A stretch of DNA of 64,000 nt from Weissella muntiaci (GCF_008107635.1 NZ_SDGZ01000014.1:1-64000), one strand, 5' to 3'; counted from the first letter of the stretch, positions 44,308-53,701 are shown. Numbers and translations: made by a program. The notes: a model not told the origin generated them from the sequence alone.

Positions 44308-45108
44308 TTAAATCGATTGAATCGCGGTCGCTTTCAACGGGTCAGTGTCATGCAAAAAGAAATCATGATCAACAGCCAAATCATGTTCAGCTAAAATTGA
44401 GGCAACCGTCAAATGCGCTAAATTCTTTTGGTTGTTTTCCTGACTTAAATGTCCCAGATACACATGCTTCGTGTGATTGCCTAGCACATTTGCCAAAGCC
44501 AGCGCACCATCTTCATTTGACAGATGCCCCTGATCACCAAGAATTCGTTGTTTCAATGACCATGCATAGCTGCCCATTCGCAACATCTCATAATCATGAT
44601 TTGCTTCCATCAATAAAACATCTGCGTCACGGATCAAGCCTTTAATTTTATCCGAGGCATATCCTGTATCAGTAAGCATCGCAAATGTTTTATTGTCATG
44701 ATGAAAAGCATAAAACTGCGGGTCAGCTGCATCATGTGAGACTGTGAAACTCTCTACATCCAGATCATCCATCAGTTTGGTCTGTCCAGGCGCAAATAAC
44801 TGCATTTGCTCAGGTTTAATCTTGCCGATCTTACCATCCATGGCATCCCAAGTCTTTTCATTAGCATAAATATCCATACCATACTTACGAGCTAAAACGC
44901 CAACCCCTGCAATATGGTCACTATGCTCGTGTGTTACAAACAAAGAATCAACATCTGTCAGCGAACGACCAATTTGCGCCATTAATCCTTCAATCTTTTT
45001 ACCTGATAAACCCGCATCAACGAGCACTTTATGATTTGGCGTCTCGATATAAGTTACGTTTCCCGCACTTCCTGACGCCAACATTGAAACATTAAAATCG
45101 CTTGTCAT
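44308..45108 (-). CDS. walJ: WalJ/YycJ metallo-beta-lactamase-fold hydrolase
   Basis: A 266-residue MBL-fold protein. Metal-binding motif THEHSDHIAGV, later Asp in LTDTGYASDK and His residues in MEANHDYEML and VYLGHLSQENN. N-terminal LASGSAGNVTYIE is characteristic of YycJ/VicX. YycJ is thought to act as a 5'-3' nuclease linking wall growth and DNA repair; the exact role is not settled. GAGTGAG precedes the ATG. Fifth gene of the Wal locus. Confidence 0.93.
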   Translation of the reverse strand: MTSDFNVSMLASGSAGNVTYIETPNHKVLVDAGLSGKKIEGLMAQIGRSLTDVDSLFVTHEHSDHIAGVGVLARKYGMDIYANEKTWDAMDGKIGKIKPEQMQLFAPGQTKLMDDLDVESFTVSHDAADPQFYAFHHDNKTFAMLTDTGYASDKIKGLIRDADVLLMEANHDYEMLRMGSYAWSLKQRILGDQGHLSNEDGALALANVLGNHTKHVYLGHLSQENNQKNLAHLTVASILAEHDLAVDHDFFLHDTDPLKATAIQSI

Positions 45109-45207
45109 TTTTTCTCACTCTTTACATTAAACTTCTCAAGACCACTTGTTCCTATACCAACTACATCATAACACTCATATTTGGGATAAATTATGCCCAA
45201 AAAGTTC

Positions 45208-46020
45208 TTATTTTAGCAGTGTACCATTCAGCGCATTTACGTACTGCTCTCTGACTTTTCCACTTGTATCTTGAACACTAATCTGCCAACTAGGAACATA
45301 GATAATATCCCCGTCAACTTGTGTCAACTCACTATATACCAAATTGGTATCCAGAATTTTCTGGTTATTCGCAATCTCATTATACTGATAAACGACTGTC
45401 ACTGCCTTAATTTCAGTGGTCAATTCACTCGGATCACGAAGTTGCGTTTTCTTTGCTAAATATCTCTGTGTATAGCTTACCAGTTCGCCCTGATCATTAA
45501 TACTAAATCGAATCTCACTCAAATCAGAGTTAAAGAGCTTACCGTCAAATACTTTTTGAGAGAAGACAATCACCTTATTACCATTCGCTTGTTTTCCAGC
45601 CTGACGGGTCGCAACGCTATCATAATCGTATTCATCGCCCTTGATAACCATCGACTTACGTTTGGCAAGTTTCTCCAAACTCGCAATCTGCTTAGTCTTT
45701 GAATTCCCTAATTTAATCAGTTGATCCAAATTAGCTCGCAAAAGGCCGTTATTAACCCGTACCGTCCAGGAACTATCCAAACTTGTTCGGTCATCTAACA
45801 ATACAGAATTATCAGCCTGAGCCGAAACATAGCTCCCCGTGTGTTTATCAGACGCCAAAAGTGGCACTGTAATACCATCATTTTGCATCTCATTCACAAT
45901 ATCAAGTGCGGATGCAGGCGCTGTCACTGCCTGCTGAGTTTGATTCCATGCGTACACCAGAAAAATATCTAGGGTAATAAACATTCCAAGAAAAATAAAT
46001 AAAATCTTTCGAAAATCCAT
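45208..46020 (-). CDS. walI: Two-component regulatory membrane protein WalI/YycI
   Basis: A 270-residue protein with one N-terminal membrane helix (MDFRKILFIFLGMFITLDIF...) and a large extracellular domain. YycI with YycH binds the histidine kinase WalK through transmembrane contacts and modulates its activity. The family shows low sequence identity; recognition here rests on N-terminal layout, length and position. The start MDFRK shares one base with the walH stop (TAATG); 16 upstream in-frame codons lie inside walH. Confidence 0.9.
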   Translation of the reverse strand: MDFRKILFIFLGMFITLDIFLVYAWNQTQQAVTAPASALDIVNEMQNDGITVPLLASDKHTGSYVSAQADNSVLLDDRTSLDSSWTVRVNNGLLRANLDQLIKLGNSKTKQIASLEKLAKRKSMVIKGDEYDYDSVATRQAGKQANGNKVIVFSQKVFDGKLFNSDLSEIRFSINDQGELVSYTQRYLAKKTQLRDPSELTTEIKAVTVVYQYNEIANNQKILDTNLVYSELTQVDGDIIYVPSWQISVQDTSGKVREQYVNALNGTLLK

Positions 46021-47333
46021 TAAGAACCCCCTGTCCGTGTAGCAGGATTCGTACCTAACGATTGCCACTCGCCATCATATTTATAAAACCACTCTGGCTG
46101 CAAAGTAACCGTATCTCCAGTATCCGTTTGCCAATAGTACCCAATCCGCAAATCTTCAATCTTATCGGGGTTTATCCCAACTTGACTCGCCCAAGTTTCG
46201 GCATCGGCAGTACTTGGCAATGTCACTGTATCATCGTCATTAACTGGCAAAGGCACTTGTAGCGTCGTCCCAGAGAAATCAACCTGTTGATGACCGGCGC
46301 TAATCATTTGAAATTTCACCAAACCCAATTTATCCAAATTAAAAATCGGTAGTCCATTCACATCAAGACGATATATCAGAGTATCACCGTTATTCTCGCT
46401 TGCAAAGTAATTAATACTATCAGAGGTCTGCTGAATATTCCCAAGCATATCATAACCGTCTTCCATCACTCCGCTAACATTCGGGAGCTTCTTTTTACTA
46501 TTAAATACATCGAAGACACCGGTTTTGCTAGTTTGATTAATCGTCAAACGCTTATTCTCACCATCAGCATAAACTAAATTATTATTATCATCCTGAGTCG
46601 TATTAACCTGCTTACTCTCAGTAAACAGTACGTTCGCAAACGATTGCAAATCAGTATTTGTAACCAAATAACGATATTTTTGCAGATTGATCGCTTCTTC
46701 ATATAATAATTTCACTTGTTGATCGGCCTCAGACCACTTAACAGCCACCACATGCTTTTTACTCAGCAGATTTGGCAACTGGAGCTGCTTATTCTGAACT
46801 GGATACCGATAATAATGGTGATTAGCATCTGAATAAAATGTAACCGTCTGAGACTGCGCATTCAACTGGATATAATTAATCGTCGCTTTACTTGGCAAAT
46901 CATACTGATCGCCCAAGATCCGCTGAACAACTTTTCCAGCAACCTGATCCGGAAATTGCATTACCACTGTCTGATCAGCACTTAACGCTGCTAAATAATC
47001 ACTTGCTGACAAAGTTTTCTGCTTAGATGCCTTAACCTTATAAGCAGAAACCTTACTAACAAGGTTATCCGTTGATGGTCGAAAATCAATTATCGCCATT
47101 GCTGATGATGACTCATTTACAACTAGGCCCGAAAAATCGTACACTTCTGCATATGAGTGCATGCTAACAACCTCTTGTTGCGAATTTGTCGTCTTAGAAT
47201 CCAGCGAACGTTGCGGCGACTGCCATAGAGCAAGCGAGAACAACAATGACACCATAATTGCAAATCCCAGCAACACGTATAATCCCAGTTGCTTAGTTCT
47301 GCGCCATATATTCCCAAGTAATTGTCTAATCAT
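46020..47333 (-). CDS. walH: Two-component regulatory membrane protein WalH/YycH
   Basis: A 437-residue membrane protein. One N-terminal helix (QLGLYVLLGFAIMVSLLFSLALW) anchors a large extracellular part with the YycH three-domain layout. It partners WalI to tune WalK. The ATG at 47333 is chosen because GAGG lies 9 nt upstream and the gene then overlaps the walK stop by 8 bp, typical of coupled translation; three upstream Met/Val codons in frame lie within walK. Position between walK and walI supports the call more than sequence motifs do. Confidence 0.9.
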   Translation of the reverse strand: MIRQLLGNIWRRTKQLGLYVLLGFAIMVSLLFSLALWQSPQRSLDSKTTNSQQEVVSMHSYAEVYDFSGLVVNESSSAMAIIDFRPSTDNLVSKVSAYKVKASKQKTLSASDYLAALSADQTVVMQFPDQVAGKVVQRILGDQYDLPSKATINYIQLNAQSQTVTFYSDANHHYYRYPVQNKQLQLPNLLSKKHVVAVKWSEADQQVKLLYEEAINLQKYRYLVTNTDLQSFANVLFTESKQVNTTQDDNNNLVYADGENKRLTINQTSKTGVFDVFNSKKKLPNVSGVMEDGYDMLGNIQQTSDSINYFASENNGDTLIYRLDVNGLPIFNLDKLGLVKFQMISAGHQQVDFSGTTLQVPLPVNDDDTVTLPSTADAETWASQVGINPDKIEDLRIGYYWQTDTGDTVTLQPEWFYKYDGEWQSLGTNPATRTGGS

Positions 47334-49185
47334 CCCACTCATCCTCATCGTCAAACATTGTGAATGGGAAGGCAACAAAGAACGTTGATCCTTGCCCTTC
47401 AGATGATTGAACCCAAATTCGTCCACCTGAACGTCGTACAATTTCTCGTGAAATCGCCAAACCTAAGCCTGTACCACCTTGCGCCCTTGAACGCGCCTTA
47501 TCAACTCGGAAGAAGCGATCGAAAATATGTGCCAGATCTTTCTTAGGAATTCCAAGGCCTTGATCACTGATGCTCAAGACCAATTCTTGACCGACCAAGC
47601 GCATTTTAACTCGAATTAATCCACCATCTGGCGAATATTTGATGGCGTTATTCATGATGTTATCAATCACCTGAGTAAACTTAGAGGGATCAATTTCAAC
47701 CCACGCGGGCGTCGCCACGATGTCTCGCTTGATTGTATAACGTTTTTGCGGCTGATCATCATTCGCAATAATCATATCAAAGCGATCCAAAATATAGTTT
47801 ATCAATTCGGTCATATTCACAAACTCGGCATCCAAACGCATTGTTCCCGAATCCATACGCGATAGATCAAGCAGGTCGTTAATCATATGAATCATTCGTT
47901 CAGTTTCATCCTGTGCTACTTTCAAGAAATTCGAAGCAATTTCAGGATCATTAATCGCACCATCTTGCAGAGCATCCACATACGATTTCACCGAAGTTAA
48001 CGGGGTTCTTAGTTCATGCGACACATTCGACACAAAATCACGCCGTTCCTGTTCAATTTGCTGCTGTTCGGTAATATCATGTAAAACAATTACCAAACCA
48101 GAAATAAACCCGGATGCACGTTGAATCAAACTAAAGTAAGCCATTAAGATTAATTGGTTATGCCCTTGACTGAAATCAAGCATCAATTCTTCATGTCCAT
48201 CCAGCAATTCGCGTAAACTATATTCACCACGAATATTCAAAACGTCCAAAATCGACTTACCTTGAGCCGCCTCAACATCTCCTTGTCCCGTCATTTGCAA
48301 AGCAGATGAATTAATTAAATTGATTCGTCCACGTCGATCAGTCGCAATAACTCCATCTGTCATATGTTCCAAAACAGAATCAAGCCGTCGTCGTTCAAAT
48401 TCACTCGAATTAGTCGTTTCCTCAATCCGGTCCGCCAACGTGTTTACATTTTCTGCAAGTTGACCAATTTCATCCCGACTTTGAATCTTAATTTCACCGG
48501 AATAATCACCTTGCGCAATTTTAACCGTCCGATCTTTAATCTCCGCAATTGGTTTAGTTAAAGCACGTGAAATCACAACCGCCATCACGGCGCCCAAAAT
48601 AACGGCTAGCAATGAGGCAACTAAATAAATTCGTGAAATATTGTCAAGATTATCGTAAATCGTCTCGAGACTCGCATGAACGACCACAACTCCAACTGTT
48701 TTATTAGCACCATTAATTTCCGTCACCAACGGCTTCACAACAACCTGATAACGGACATTATTATTGCTCTCAATTGGATCTTTGGCATATTTCTTACCCG
48801 CTAAAGCCGCCTTAACGTTTTGGTCTGTAATCTTTTGACCAACCGTATTTTGTGTATTAATATCCGTCGTTCCACGAATAATTCCATTAATATCAATAAC
48901 CTCGGCGCTCGAGATACTGTTATTATTCAGATTTGACAACGTCGTGTGAATCGTACTATTCACCTGGCTATTGTCCCCCCCGCCTGACAATGTTTGCGTC
49001 AGGGAATCACTAACATATGCCGGTAGTGCAATTTGATCACGAAAACTCGCCAAATTTTGTTGCTCCAATTGCTTAACAAAAAAGGCTCCCACTAACTCTA
49101 GTGTCGCCAACAGTGTCAAGACAAAGACCACCGCAATTTTAAAATGAATTGATGTTAGGATTCTTTTTAAACTAAATTTCTTCAT
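47326..49185 (-). CDS. walK: Sensor histidine kinase WalK (VicK/YycG)
   Basis: A 619-residue essential sensor of wall metabolism. Two membrane helices (about 14-35 and 186-206) flank an extracellular sensory domain. Then HAMP (about 207-262), PAS (about 270-370), HisKA with the phosphoacceptor in FVSNVSHELRTPLTSVKSY, and HATPase with NNAIKYSP, DQGLGIPK and GTGLGLAIS. All catalytic boxes are intact. It ends in an acidic tail DDEDEWDD that overlaps walH. A terminator hairpin lies between walR and this gene, so walK is probably made at a lower level. Confidence 0.97.
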   Translation of the reverse strand: MKKFSLKRILTSIHFKIAVVFVLTLLATLELVGAFFVKQLEQQNLASFRDQIALPAYVSDSLTQTLSGGGDNSQVNSTIHTTLSNLNNNSISSAEVIDINGIIRGTTDINTQNTVGQKITDQNVKAALAGKKYAKDPIESNNNVRYQVVVKPLVTEINGANKTVGVVVVHASLETIYDNLDNISRIYLVASLLAVILGAVMAVVISRALTKPIAEIKDRTVKIAQGDYSGEIKIQSRDEIGQLAENVNTLADRIEETTNSSEFERRRLDSVLEHMTDGVIATDRRGRINLINSSALQMTGQGDVEAAQGKSILDVLNIRGEYSLRELLDGHEELMLDFSQGHNQLILMAYFSLIQRASGFISGLVIVLHDITEQQQIEQERRDFVSNVSHELRTPLTSVKSYVDALQDGAINDPEIASNFLKVAQDETERMIHMINDLLDLSRMDSGTMRLDAEFVNMTELINYILDRFDMIIANDDQPQKRYTIKRDIVATPAWVEIDPSKFTQVIDNIMNNAIKYSPDGGLIRVKMRLVGQELVLSISDQGLGIPKKDLAHIFDRFFRVDKARSRAQGGTGLGLAISREIVRRSGGRIWVQSSEGQGSTFFVAFPFTMFDDEDEWDD

Positions 49186-49208
49186 ATTTTACTTTCTAAA
49201 ATCAAAAA

Positions 49209-49238
49209 GGCTGAGAACAGAAGCATCTGTCCCCAGCC
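49209..49238 (-). terminator. Intercistronic terminator between walR and walK
   Basis: On the minus strand GGCTGGGGACAGA pairs with TCTGTTCTCAGCC (13 bp, two G-U wobbles), followed by TTTTTGATTTT. On the plus strand the wobbles become mismatches, which confirms the direction. Confidence 0.85.
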
Positions 49239-49261
49239 CCTGGGCCGTATCATTATATATA

Positions 49262-49966
49262 CTAATCTTCTGCTGGCTTCAAATAGTAGCCTACACCACG
49301 TCGAGTCATCAAAATCAATGGATGACTGGGTGTTTCCTCGATCTTTTCACGAATTCGTCGAACCGTCACATCAACCGTCCGTACGTCGCCGAAATAATCA
49401 TAACCCCAAACCGTTTGTAGCAAATCATCACGCGTCATTACTTGCCCAATGTGCTTTGCTAAATGATGTAATAGTTCAAATTCACGGTGTGTTAACTCAA
49501 TGTCCTCACCGTCCTTCGAGACGATATACGCATCGGGGTGAATCACAAGTGACCCAACCTTAATGTCACTACTATCATCAACAACTGCTTGAGTGTTCGT
49601 CGTAGCGGTCTGGCGTCGCAAATTAGCCTTAATCCGGGCTAATAGTTCACGATTAGAGAAAGGCTTGGTCACGTAATCATCCGCTCCCATTTCCAAACCT
49701 AAGACTTTATCAATTTCGGAATCCTTGGCTGTCACCATAATTACTGGCACTTGCGAAGTTGCACGAATTTGACGTAAGACCTCGGTTCCCTCAACCTCTG
49801 GTAACATCTGATCCAATAGGATCAAATCTGGTTCTTCTTCTTCAAATAATTGTAATGCGGCACGGCCGTCCATTGCGACGACGACATCATACCCTTCTTT
49901 TGTTAGATTAAATTTGATGATGTCCGAAATCGGTTTTTCATCATCAACAACGAGAATTTTACTCAT
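49262..49966 (-). CDS. walR: Response regulator WalR (VicR/YycF)
   Basis: A 234-residue OmpR/PhoB-type regulator. Receiver domain: acidic pocket VVDDEKPI, phospho-Asp in [20 protein letters not shown] and switch Lys in [14 protein letters not shown]-terminal winged helix (about 135-230) with [15 protein letters not shown] and [16 protein letters not shown]. WalR controls autolysins and other wall genes. It is the first gene of the Wal locus and is separated from walK by a terminator. Confidence 0.97.
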   Translation of the reverse strand: MSKILVVDDEKPISDIIKFNLTKEGYDVVVAMDGRAALQLFEEEEPDLILLDQMLPEVEGTEVLRQIRATSQVPVIMVTAKDSEIDKVLGLEMGADDYVTKPFSNRELLARIKANLRRQTATTNTQAVVDDSSDIKVGSLVIHPDAYIVSKDGEDIELTHREFELLHHLAKHIGQVMTRDDLLQTVWGYDYFGDVRTVDVTVRRIREKIEETPSHPLILMTRRGVGYYLKPAED

Positions 49967-50122
49967 GGTTCCTATCCTCTCGTAAAAATAAGTTAATAAA
50001 CTTAATTATATCATGGATTCATTTCCTACTAGTTCAATGATACATTAACAATCAACAAATACAAGCAACTTTGTTAAATAACATCCATTCGTTCTTGAGC
50101 GTCCAAACAACCCCACAATAGT

Positions 50123-50155
50123 AAAAAAGCACTTGGTATTAACCAAGTGCTTTTT
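50123..50155 (-). terminator. Terminator of tRNA-Lys copy 1
   Basis: AAAAAGCACTTGGT/ACCAAGTGCTTTTT with a 4-nt loop and a T-run, immediately after the tRNA 3' end on the minus strand. Confidence 0.9.
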
Positions 50156-50159
50156 ATGA

Positions 50160-50232
50160 TGGGCAGTCAGGGGCTCGAACCCTGGACCCACGGATTAAGA
50201 GTCCGTTGCTCTACCAACTGAGCTAACTGCCC
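50160..50232 (-). tRNA. tRNA-Lys(CUU), copy 1
   Basis: A 73-nt cloverleaf on the minus strand: acceptor GGGCAGT/ACTGCCC, D-arm AGCTCAGTTGGTAGAGCA, anticodon loop CTCTTAA with anticodon CUU (reads AAG), T-loop GGTTCGAGCC, discriminator A. CCA is not encoded. It has its own promoter (TTGTAT, 17 nt, TATTAT) upstream and its own terminator downstream. Confidence 0.96.
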
Positions 50233-50301
50233 ATGCATTGTCTTTCAACAACAGATAATATAATACCACATGCAGCTAATCAATACAATATTTTTTTAAA
50301 G

Positions 50302-50340
50302 AAAAAAGCATTTACAGGATAACCCTGCAAATGCTTTTTT
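50302..50340 (-). terminator. Terminator of tRNA-Lys copy 2
   Basis: AAAAAAGCATTT/AAATGCTTTTTT with inner CAGG/CCTG pairing and T-run on the minus strand. Confidence 0.88.
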
Positions 50341-50347
50341 CTTTTGA

Positions 50348-50420
50348 TGGGCAGTCAGGGGCTCGAACCCTGGACCCACGGATTAAGAGTCCGTTGCTCT
50401 ACCAACTGAGCTAACTGCCC
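50348..50420 (-). tRNA. tRNA-Lys(CUU), copy 2
   Basis: Body identical to copy 1, anticodon CUU. Separate promoter (TTGTAT, 17 nt, TATTAT) and leader ATTATCTGTTGTTAAAAG, separate terminator. Confidence 0.96.
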
Positions 50421-50489
50421 ATACATTGTCTTTTAACAACAGATAATATAATATCATATTCAACTAGCTAATACAATATCTTTTTAAAA

Positions 50490-50527
50490 CAAAAAGCATT
50501 CACAGATAATTTCTGTAAATGCTTTTC
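50490..50527 (-). terminator. Terminator of tRNA-Lys copy 3
   Basis: AAAAGCATT/AATGCTTTT with inner ACAGA/TCTGT pairing, then TTTTTG on the minus strand. Confidence 0.85.
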
Positions 50528-50532
50528 TTTGA

Positions 50533-50605
50533 TGGGCAGTCAGGGGCTCGAACCCTGGACCCACGGATTAAGAGTCCGTTGCTCTACCAACTGAGCTAAC
50601 TGCCC
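50533..50605 (-). tRNA. tRNA-Lys(CUU), copy 3
   Basis: Body identical to copy 1, anticodon CUU. Promoter TTGTAA, 17 nt, TATATT. Confidence 0.96.
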
Positions 50606-50679
50606 ATACGTTATCTTTTAACAACAGATAATAATATATCATAAACTTCAATACTTTACAATGGCTTTAACGAAAAATA

Positions 50680-50717
50680 AAAGCACCTACAAGAGTTATA
50701 CTTGTAAATGCTTTTTC
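50680..50717 (-). terminator. Terminator of tRNA-Lys copy 4
   Basis: AAAAGCA(C/T)..TACAAG/CTTGTA..TGCTTTT hairpin with T-run on the minus strand. Confidence 0.82.
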
Positions 50718-50723
50718 TTTTGA

Positions 50724-50796
50724 TGGGCAGTCAGGGGCTCGAACCCTGGACCCACGGATTAAGAGTCCGTTGCTCTACCAACTGAGCTAACTGCCC
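50724..50796 (-). tRNA. tRNA-Lys(CUU), copy 4
   Basis: Body identical to copy 1, anticodon CUU. Promoter TTGCCA, 17 nt, TATATT. Confidence 0.96.
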
Positions 50797-50927
50797 GTAC
50801 ACTGTCTTTAACAACAAATAGTAATATACCACTCCCAGCACCTATTGGCAAGTATTTTCTCGATCCAACTTTGCTGAGAAAACCCATTAACTCCGCATAT
50901 AGCATTCTATATATAATTCCACAAAAA

Positions 50928-50950
50928 AAGCCGGACTTGATAGTCCAGCT
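50928..50950 (-). terminator. Terminator of the rpsF-ssb-rpsR operon
   Basis: On the minus strand AGCTGGACT pairs with AGTCCGGCT around a 4-nt loop, followed by seven T. Confidence 0.92.
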
Positions 50951-50974
50951 TTTTCTTTAAAAAGAACTCTAGAA

Positions 50975-51217
50975 TTAGTCTTCTGCAACGAAAGGCAAAA
51001 GTCCCATGATACGAGAGCGCTTGATAGCAGTCGTAATCTTACGTTGGTTCTTAGCAGATGTACCCGTCACACGACGAGGCAAAATCTTACCGCGTTCTGA
51101 GATAAAACGCTCCAACAATTCAGTGTCCTTGTAATCCACGTATTCGATGTGGTTGGCTGCGATAAAGTCAACCTTACGACGACGGCGAGGGCCGCCACCA
51201 CGACGTTGTTGTGCCAT
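50975..51217 (-). CDS. rpsR: 30S ribosomal protein S18
   Basis: An 80-residue ribosomal protein that pairs with S6 on the platform of the small subunit. [16 protein letters not shown] is the basic N-terminus; [25 protein letters not shown] and the Lys/Arg-rich [22 protein letters not shown] are the S18 signature. Length is normal. Last gene of rpsF-ssb-rpsR. Confidence 0.98.
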   Translation of the reverse strand: MAQQRRGGGPRRRRKVDFIAANHIEYVDYKDTELLERFISERGKILPRRVTGTSAKNQRKITTAIKRSRIMGLLPFVAED

Positions 51218-51264
51218 GATATATTCCTCCTGATAGATTTAGTTTTCGACTTAAAGTTGTTTAA

Positions 51265-51810
51265 TTAGAATGGCAAATCATCATCGGAAATATCAACTTC
51301 TTGACCACTTCCAAACGGATCGTTATTACTTGGCGCGGCTGGTTGACTCGAACCATTGCCGAAAACATTCCCATTGTTTGATGCAGGTGCACCAAATGGA
51401 TTGCTATCAGCTTGAGCATTGAATCCACCGTTATTGTTACCGGCAAAGTTATTACTTGAACCTTGGCTACCACGACGAGCTTCACGATCAGCGCGACTCT
51501 CTAGGAAGGTAAAGTTGTCTACAACTACTTCCGTGATGTATCGGCGCTGACCACTTTGATCGTCGTAAGAGCGCGTCTGAAGTCGACCCTCAATTCCAAC
51601 TAATGAACCTTTACTAAAGAAATTAGCAAAGTTTTCAGCTGGTTTCCGCCAGATAACGGCATTAATAAAATCGGCTTCACGCTCACCGTTGGCGTTCGTA
51701 TATGAACGGTCAACTGCAAGTGTGAACGAAGCAACAGCTGCTCCTGATTGTGTATAACGCAACTCAACATCACGTGTCAAACGACCAGTAAGTACAACTC
51801 GATTAAGCAT
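51265..51810 (-). CDS. ssb: Single-stranded DNA-binding protein
   Basis: A 181-residue protein covering ssDNA in replication and repair. N-terminal OB fold (about 1-110): MLNRVVLTGRLTRDVELRYTQ and FTLAVDRSY with aromatic contacts, WRKPAENFANFFSKGSLVGIEGRLQTRSY. Gly/Asn/Gln-rich linker, then the acidic tip DISDDDLPF that docks partner proteins. Operon partner rpsF-ssb-rpsR is the Firmicutes standard, which marks it as the housekeeping SSB. Confidence 0.97.
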   Translation of the reverse strand: MLNRVVLTGRLTRDVELRYTQSGAAVASFTLAVDRSYTNANGEREADFINAVIWRKPAENFANFFSKGSLVGIEGRLQTRSYDDQSGQRRYITEVVVDNFTFLESRADREARRGSQGSSNNFAGNNNGGFNAQADSNPFGAPASNNGNVFGNGSSQPAAPSNNDPFGSGQEVDISDDDLPF

Positions 51811-51859
51811 TGAGGAACTCCTTTCTAATGATAAAAACTATTAATTAAATGACTTAAAA

Positions 51860-52168
51860 TTACTCAGCTGATGCAAAATCGCGCTTAACGATCATGTGAC
51901 GCAAGATATCTGATGAGATCTTTGCCAAACGATCAAATTCGTTAATAGCGGCGTCGTCAGTTGCTGTAAAGTTTACCACGTGGTACATACCTTCGCGGTA
52001 ACCAGCAATTTCATAAGCAAAACGACGTGATGACCAGTCTTTAGACTCTGCCACCGTTGCACCGTTGTCCGCCAAGATAGCGTCGAAACGCTCAACCAAT
52101 GCTTTCTTAGCATCGGCATCCATGTCAGGGCGAATGATGTACGTTAGTTCGTATTGTGTAGGCTCCAT
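51860..52168 (-). CDS. rpsF: 30S ribosomal protein S6
   Basis: A 102-residue ribosomal protein. [23 protein letters not shown] at the N-terminus and [23 protein letters not shown] in the middle identify S6; no Glu-rich tail. Start at MEPTQYE behind GGAGG; 36 codons of open frame upstream belong to the leader. First gene of the operon. Confidence 0.97.
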   Translation of the reverse strand: MEPTQYELTYIIRPDMDADAKKALVERFDAILADNGATVAESKDWSSRRFAYEIAGYREGMYHVVNFTATDDAAINEFDRLAKISSDILRHMIVKRDFASAE

Positions 52169-52169
52169 T

Positions 52170-52270
52170 GTATTTTCCTCCTTTTGGTCTATGGCCGGGA
52201 ATTCCCGGCAAGAAGTGCCACCGAGCCAAAACTCAGTATTACTCACAAAACATAATTTTACACGCTTAAC
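52170..52270 (-). promoter_or_regulatory. rpsF leader with GC-rich inverted repeat
   Basis: The leader has a perfect palindrome GCCGGGAATTCCCGGC (52194-52209) and a second potential stem around CTGAGTTTTGGCTCGG. rpsF leaders in many bacteria bind the S6:S18 complex for feedback; I cannot confirm that specific motif here. Confidence 0.4.
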
Positions 52271-52313
52271 CGCCAATTAGCAAGCAATTATTATTGGCGT
52301 CGACAGAGAAAAA

Positions 52314-52338
52314 GCCCCGTTATCAATCACAACGAGGC
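52314..52338 (-). terminator. Terminator of the 85-aa unknown gene
   Basis: On the minus strand GCCTCGTT pairs with AACGGGGC (one wobble), then TTTTTC. Confidence 0.85.
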
Positions 52339-52349
52339 CCCTCTTTTAC

Positions 52350-52607
52350 TTAGTCTTCTTGAGCGTAATCCGTCACATATAAGTGCTTCAAAAACTCTTC
52401 TGCTTCATCCGCCGCAATAACTTTTGTTTCAATATTCTTTGCGACAACGCCTTCAATATACTCGCGGCTAGATTGTTTCATACCTTCGCCAACAATAATA
52501 TGAACACGATGGAACTCATCATTCCATTGAACCTCAGTTGGACCCCATGTGTCCAAGTTCAATTCTTTAACCCAATTTAAGATAACGTCTTTACTTAGTT
52601 CAATCAT
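52350..52607 (-). CDS. Small acidic protein of unknown function (85 aa)
   Basis: Not recognised. Soluble, acidic protein with a mixed alpha/beta look: helix MIELSKDVILNWVKELN, strands TEVQWNDEFHRVHIIVGE, helix SSREYIEGVVAKNIE, strand KVIAADEAEEFLKHLY. No cysteines or metal motifs. The ATG at 52607 has GTGAGAG upstream, preferred over an in-frame codon three residues earlier. It lies 30 bp downstream of prs and ends at its own terminator, so it is probably co-transcribed with prs. Confidence 0.7.
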   Translation of the reverse strand: MIELSKDVILNWVKELNLDTWGPTEVQWNDEFHRVHIIVGEGMKQSSREYIEGVVAKNIETKVIAADEAEEFLKHLYVTDYAQED

Positions 52608-52637
52608 ATCTCTCACACTCTCTAAAATAGCTTTACA

Positions 52638-53621
52638 TTACTTTGGCCTGTGGAAACGCGTTTTGAACAACGTTGACACAGCTTTATTCTCATTAATTCG
52701 CTTAATTGCTTCGGCAATTAGATCCGCCGTTGTAACCTGAATCAACTTAGGGAACTTCTTCTCATCTGGCAAATTAATTGAATCAGTTACAATCACTTGT
52801 TCAAAAACAGAATCTTGTAAAATATCTTTTGCTTGTCCCGAAAAGACTGCGTGAGTTGCAACTACATATACCTCAGCCGCACCCTCATCTTTAAGCTTCT
52901 GAGCACCCTTGCTGATTGTTCCACCAGTATCAATCATGTCGTCAATCATGATTGCTCGCTTGCCTTCAACATTACCAATGATGTTCATAATTTGTGCAAC
53001 ATTGGCCTTTGGCCGGCGTTTGTCAATAATCGCAATCGGTTCTTGTGAACCCAACAACTCTGCCAAAGCCCGTGCTCTCGTTACACCACCGTGATCGGGT
53101 GAAACAATCACTGTATTTTCATCAGCGATACCATTTGTCAGCAGATAATCTGCCAGCAGCGGCGCTCCCAACATATGATCAACCGGGATATCAAAGAAAC
53201 CTTGAATTTGCGCGGCGTGCATGTCTAATACCAGTACACGAGTGACACCCGCCCGCTCTAGCATATTGGCAACTAATTTAGCCGTTATTGGTTCCCGCGA
53301 ACGTGCCTTACGGTCTTGACGTGCGTACCCATAATAAGGCATAACCACATTAATCGTAGCGGCACTAGCACGGCGCAACGCATCAATCATAATCATCAGT
53401 TCCATCAGATTGTCATTTACAGGTGCTGAAGTCGGCTGAATAATGTACACATTATCGCCTCGGACCGACTCTTCGATGTTAATCTGAATTTCCCCATCAG
53501 CAAAACGCGCAATGTTTATTTTTGAAAGTTCAACGCCAATTGAAGCCGCAATCTTCTCCGCCAAAGGTAAGTTACTACTTAGAGAAAAAAGTTTCAAATG
53601 TGGATCCGCGTAAGTCGCCAT
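52638..53621 (-). CDS. prs: Ribose-phosphate pyrophosphokinase (PRPP synthetase)
   Basis: Makes PRPP from ribose-5-phosphate and ATP for nucleotide, His and Trp synthesis. 327 residues. [21 protein letters not shown] (ATP region), [19 protein letters not shown] (metal site) and the PRPP loop [12 protein letters not shown] are diagnostic. Start at MATYADPH behind GGAGG; four upstream codons are not used. In Bacillus prs follows glmU; here glmU-purR lies 6 kb upstream with adhE and pepO between. PRPP is also the effector of PurR encoded in this window. Confidence 0.97.
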   Translation of the reverse strand: MATYADPHLKLFSLSSNLPLAEKIAASIGVELSKINIARFADGEIQINIEESVRGDNVYIIQPTSAPVNDNLMELMIMIDALRRASAATINVVMPYYGYARQDRKARSREPITAKLVANMLERAGVTRVLVLDMHAAQIQGFFDIPVDHMLGAPLLADYLLTNGIADENTVIVSPDHGGVTRARALAELLGSQEPIAIIDKRRPKANVAQIMNIIGNVEGKRAIMIDDMIDTGGTISKGAQKLKDEGAAEVYVVATHAVFSGQAKDILQDSVFEQVIVTDSINLPDEKKFPKLIQVTTADLIAEAIKRINENKAVSTLFKTRFHRPK

Positions 53622-53673
53622 AGTGTCCTCCATTTATTTTGTTATTAATATCATTGTATCAAAATTCATAAAG

Positions 53674-53701
53674 AAAAAGCCACCGCAAGCGATGGCTTTT
53701 T
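53674..53701. terminator. adhE terminator
   Basis: AAAAAGCCA/TGGCTTTTT around a 10-nt loop, T-run on the minus strand, 27 nt beyond the adhE stop. Confidence 0.88.
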
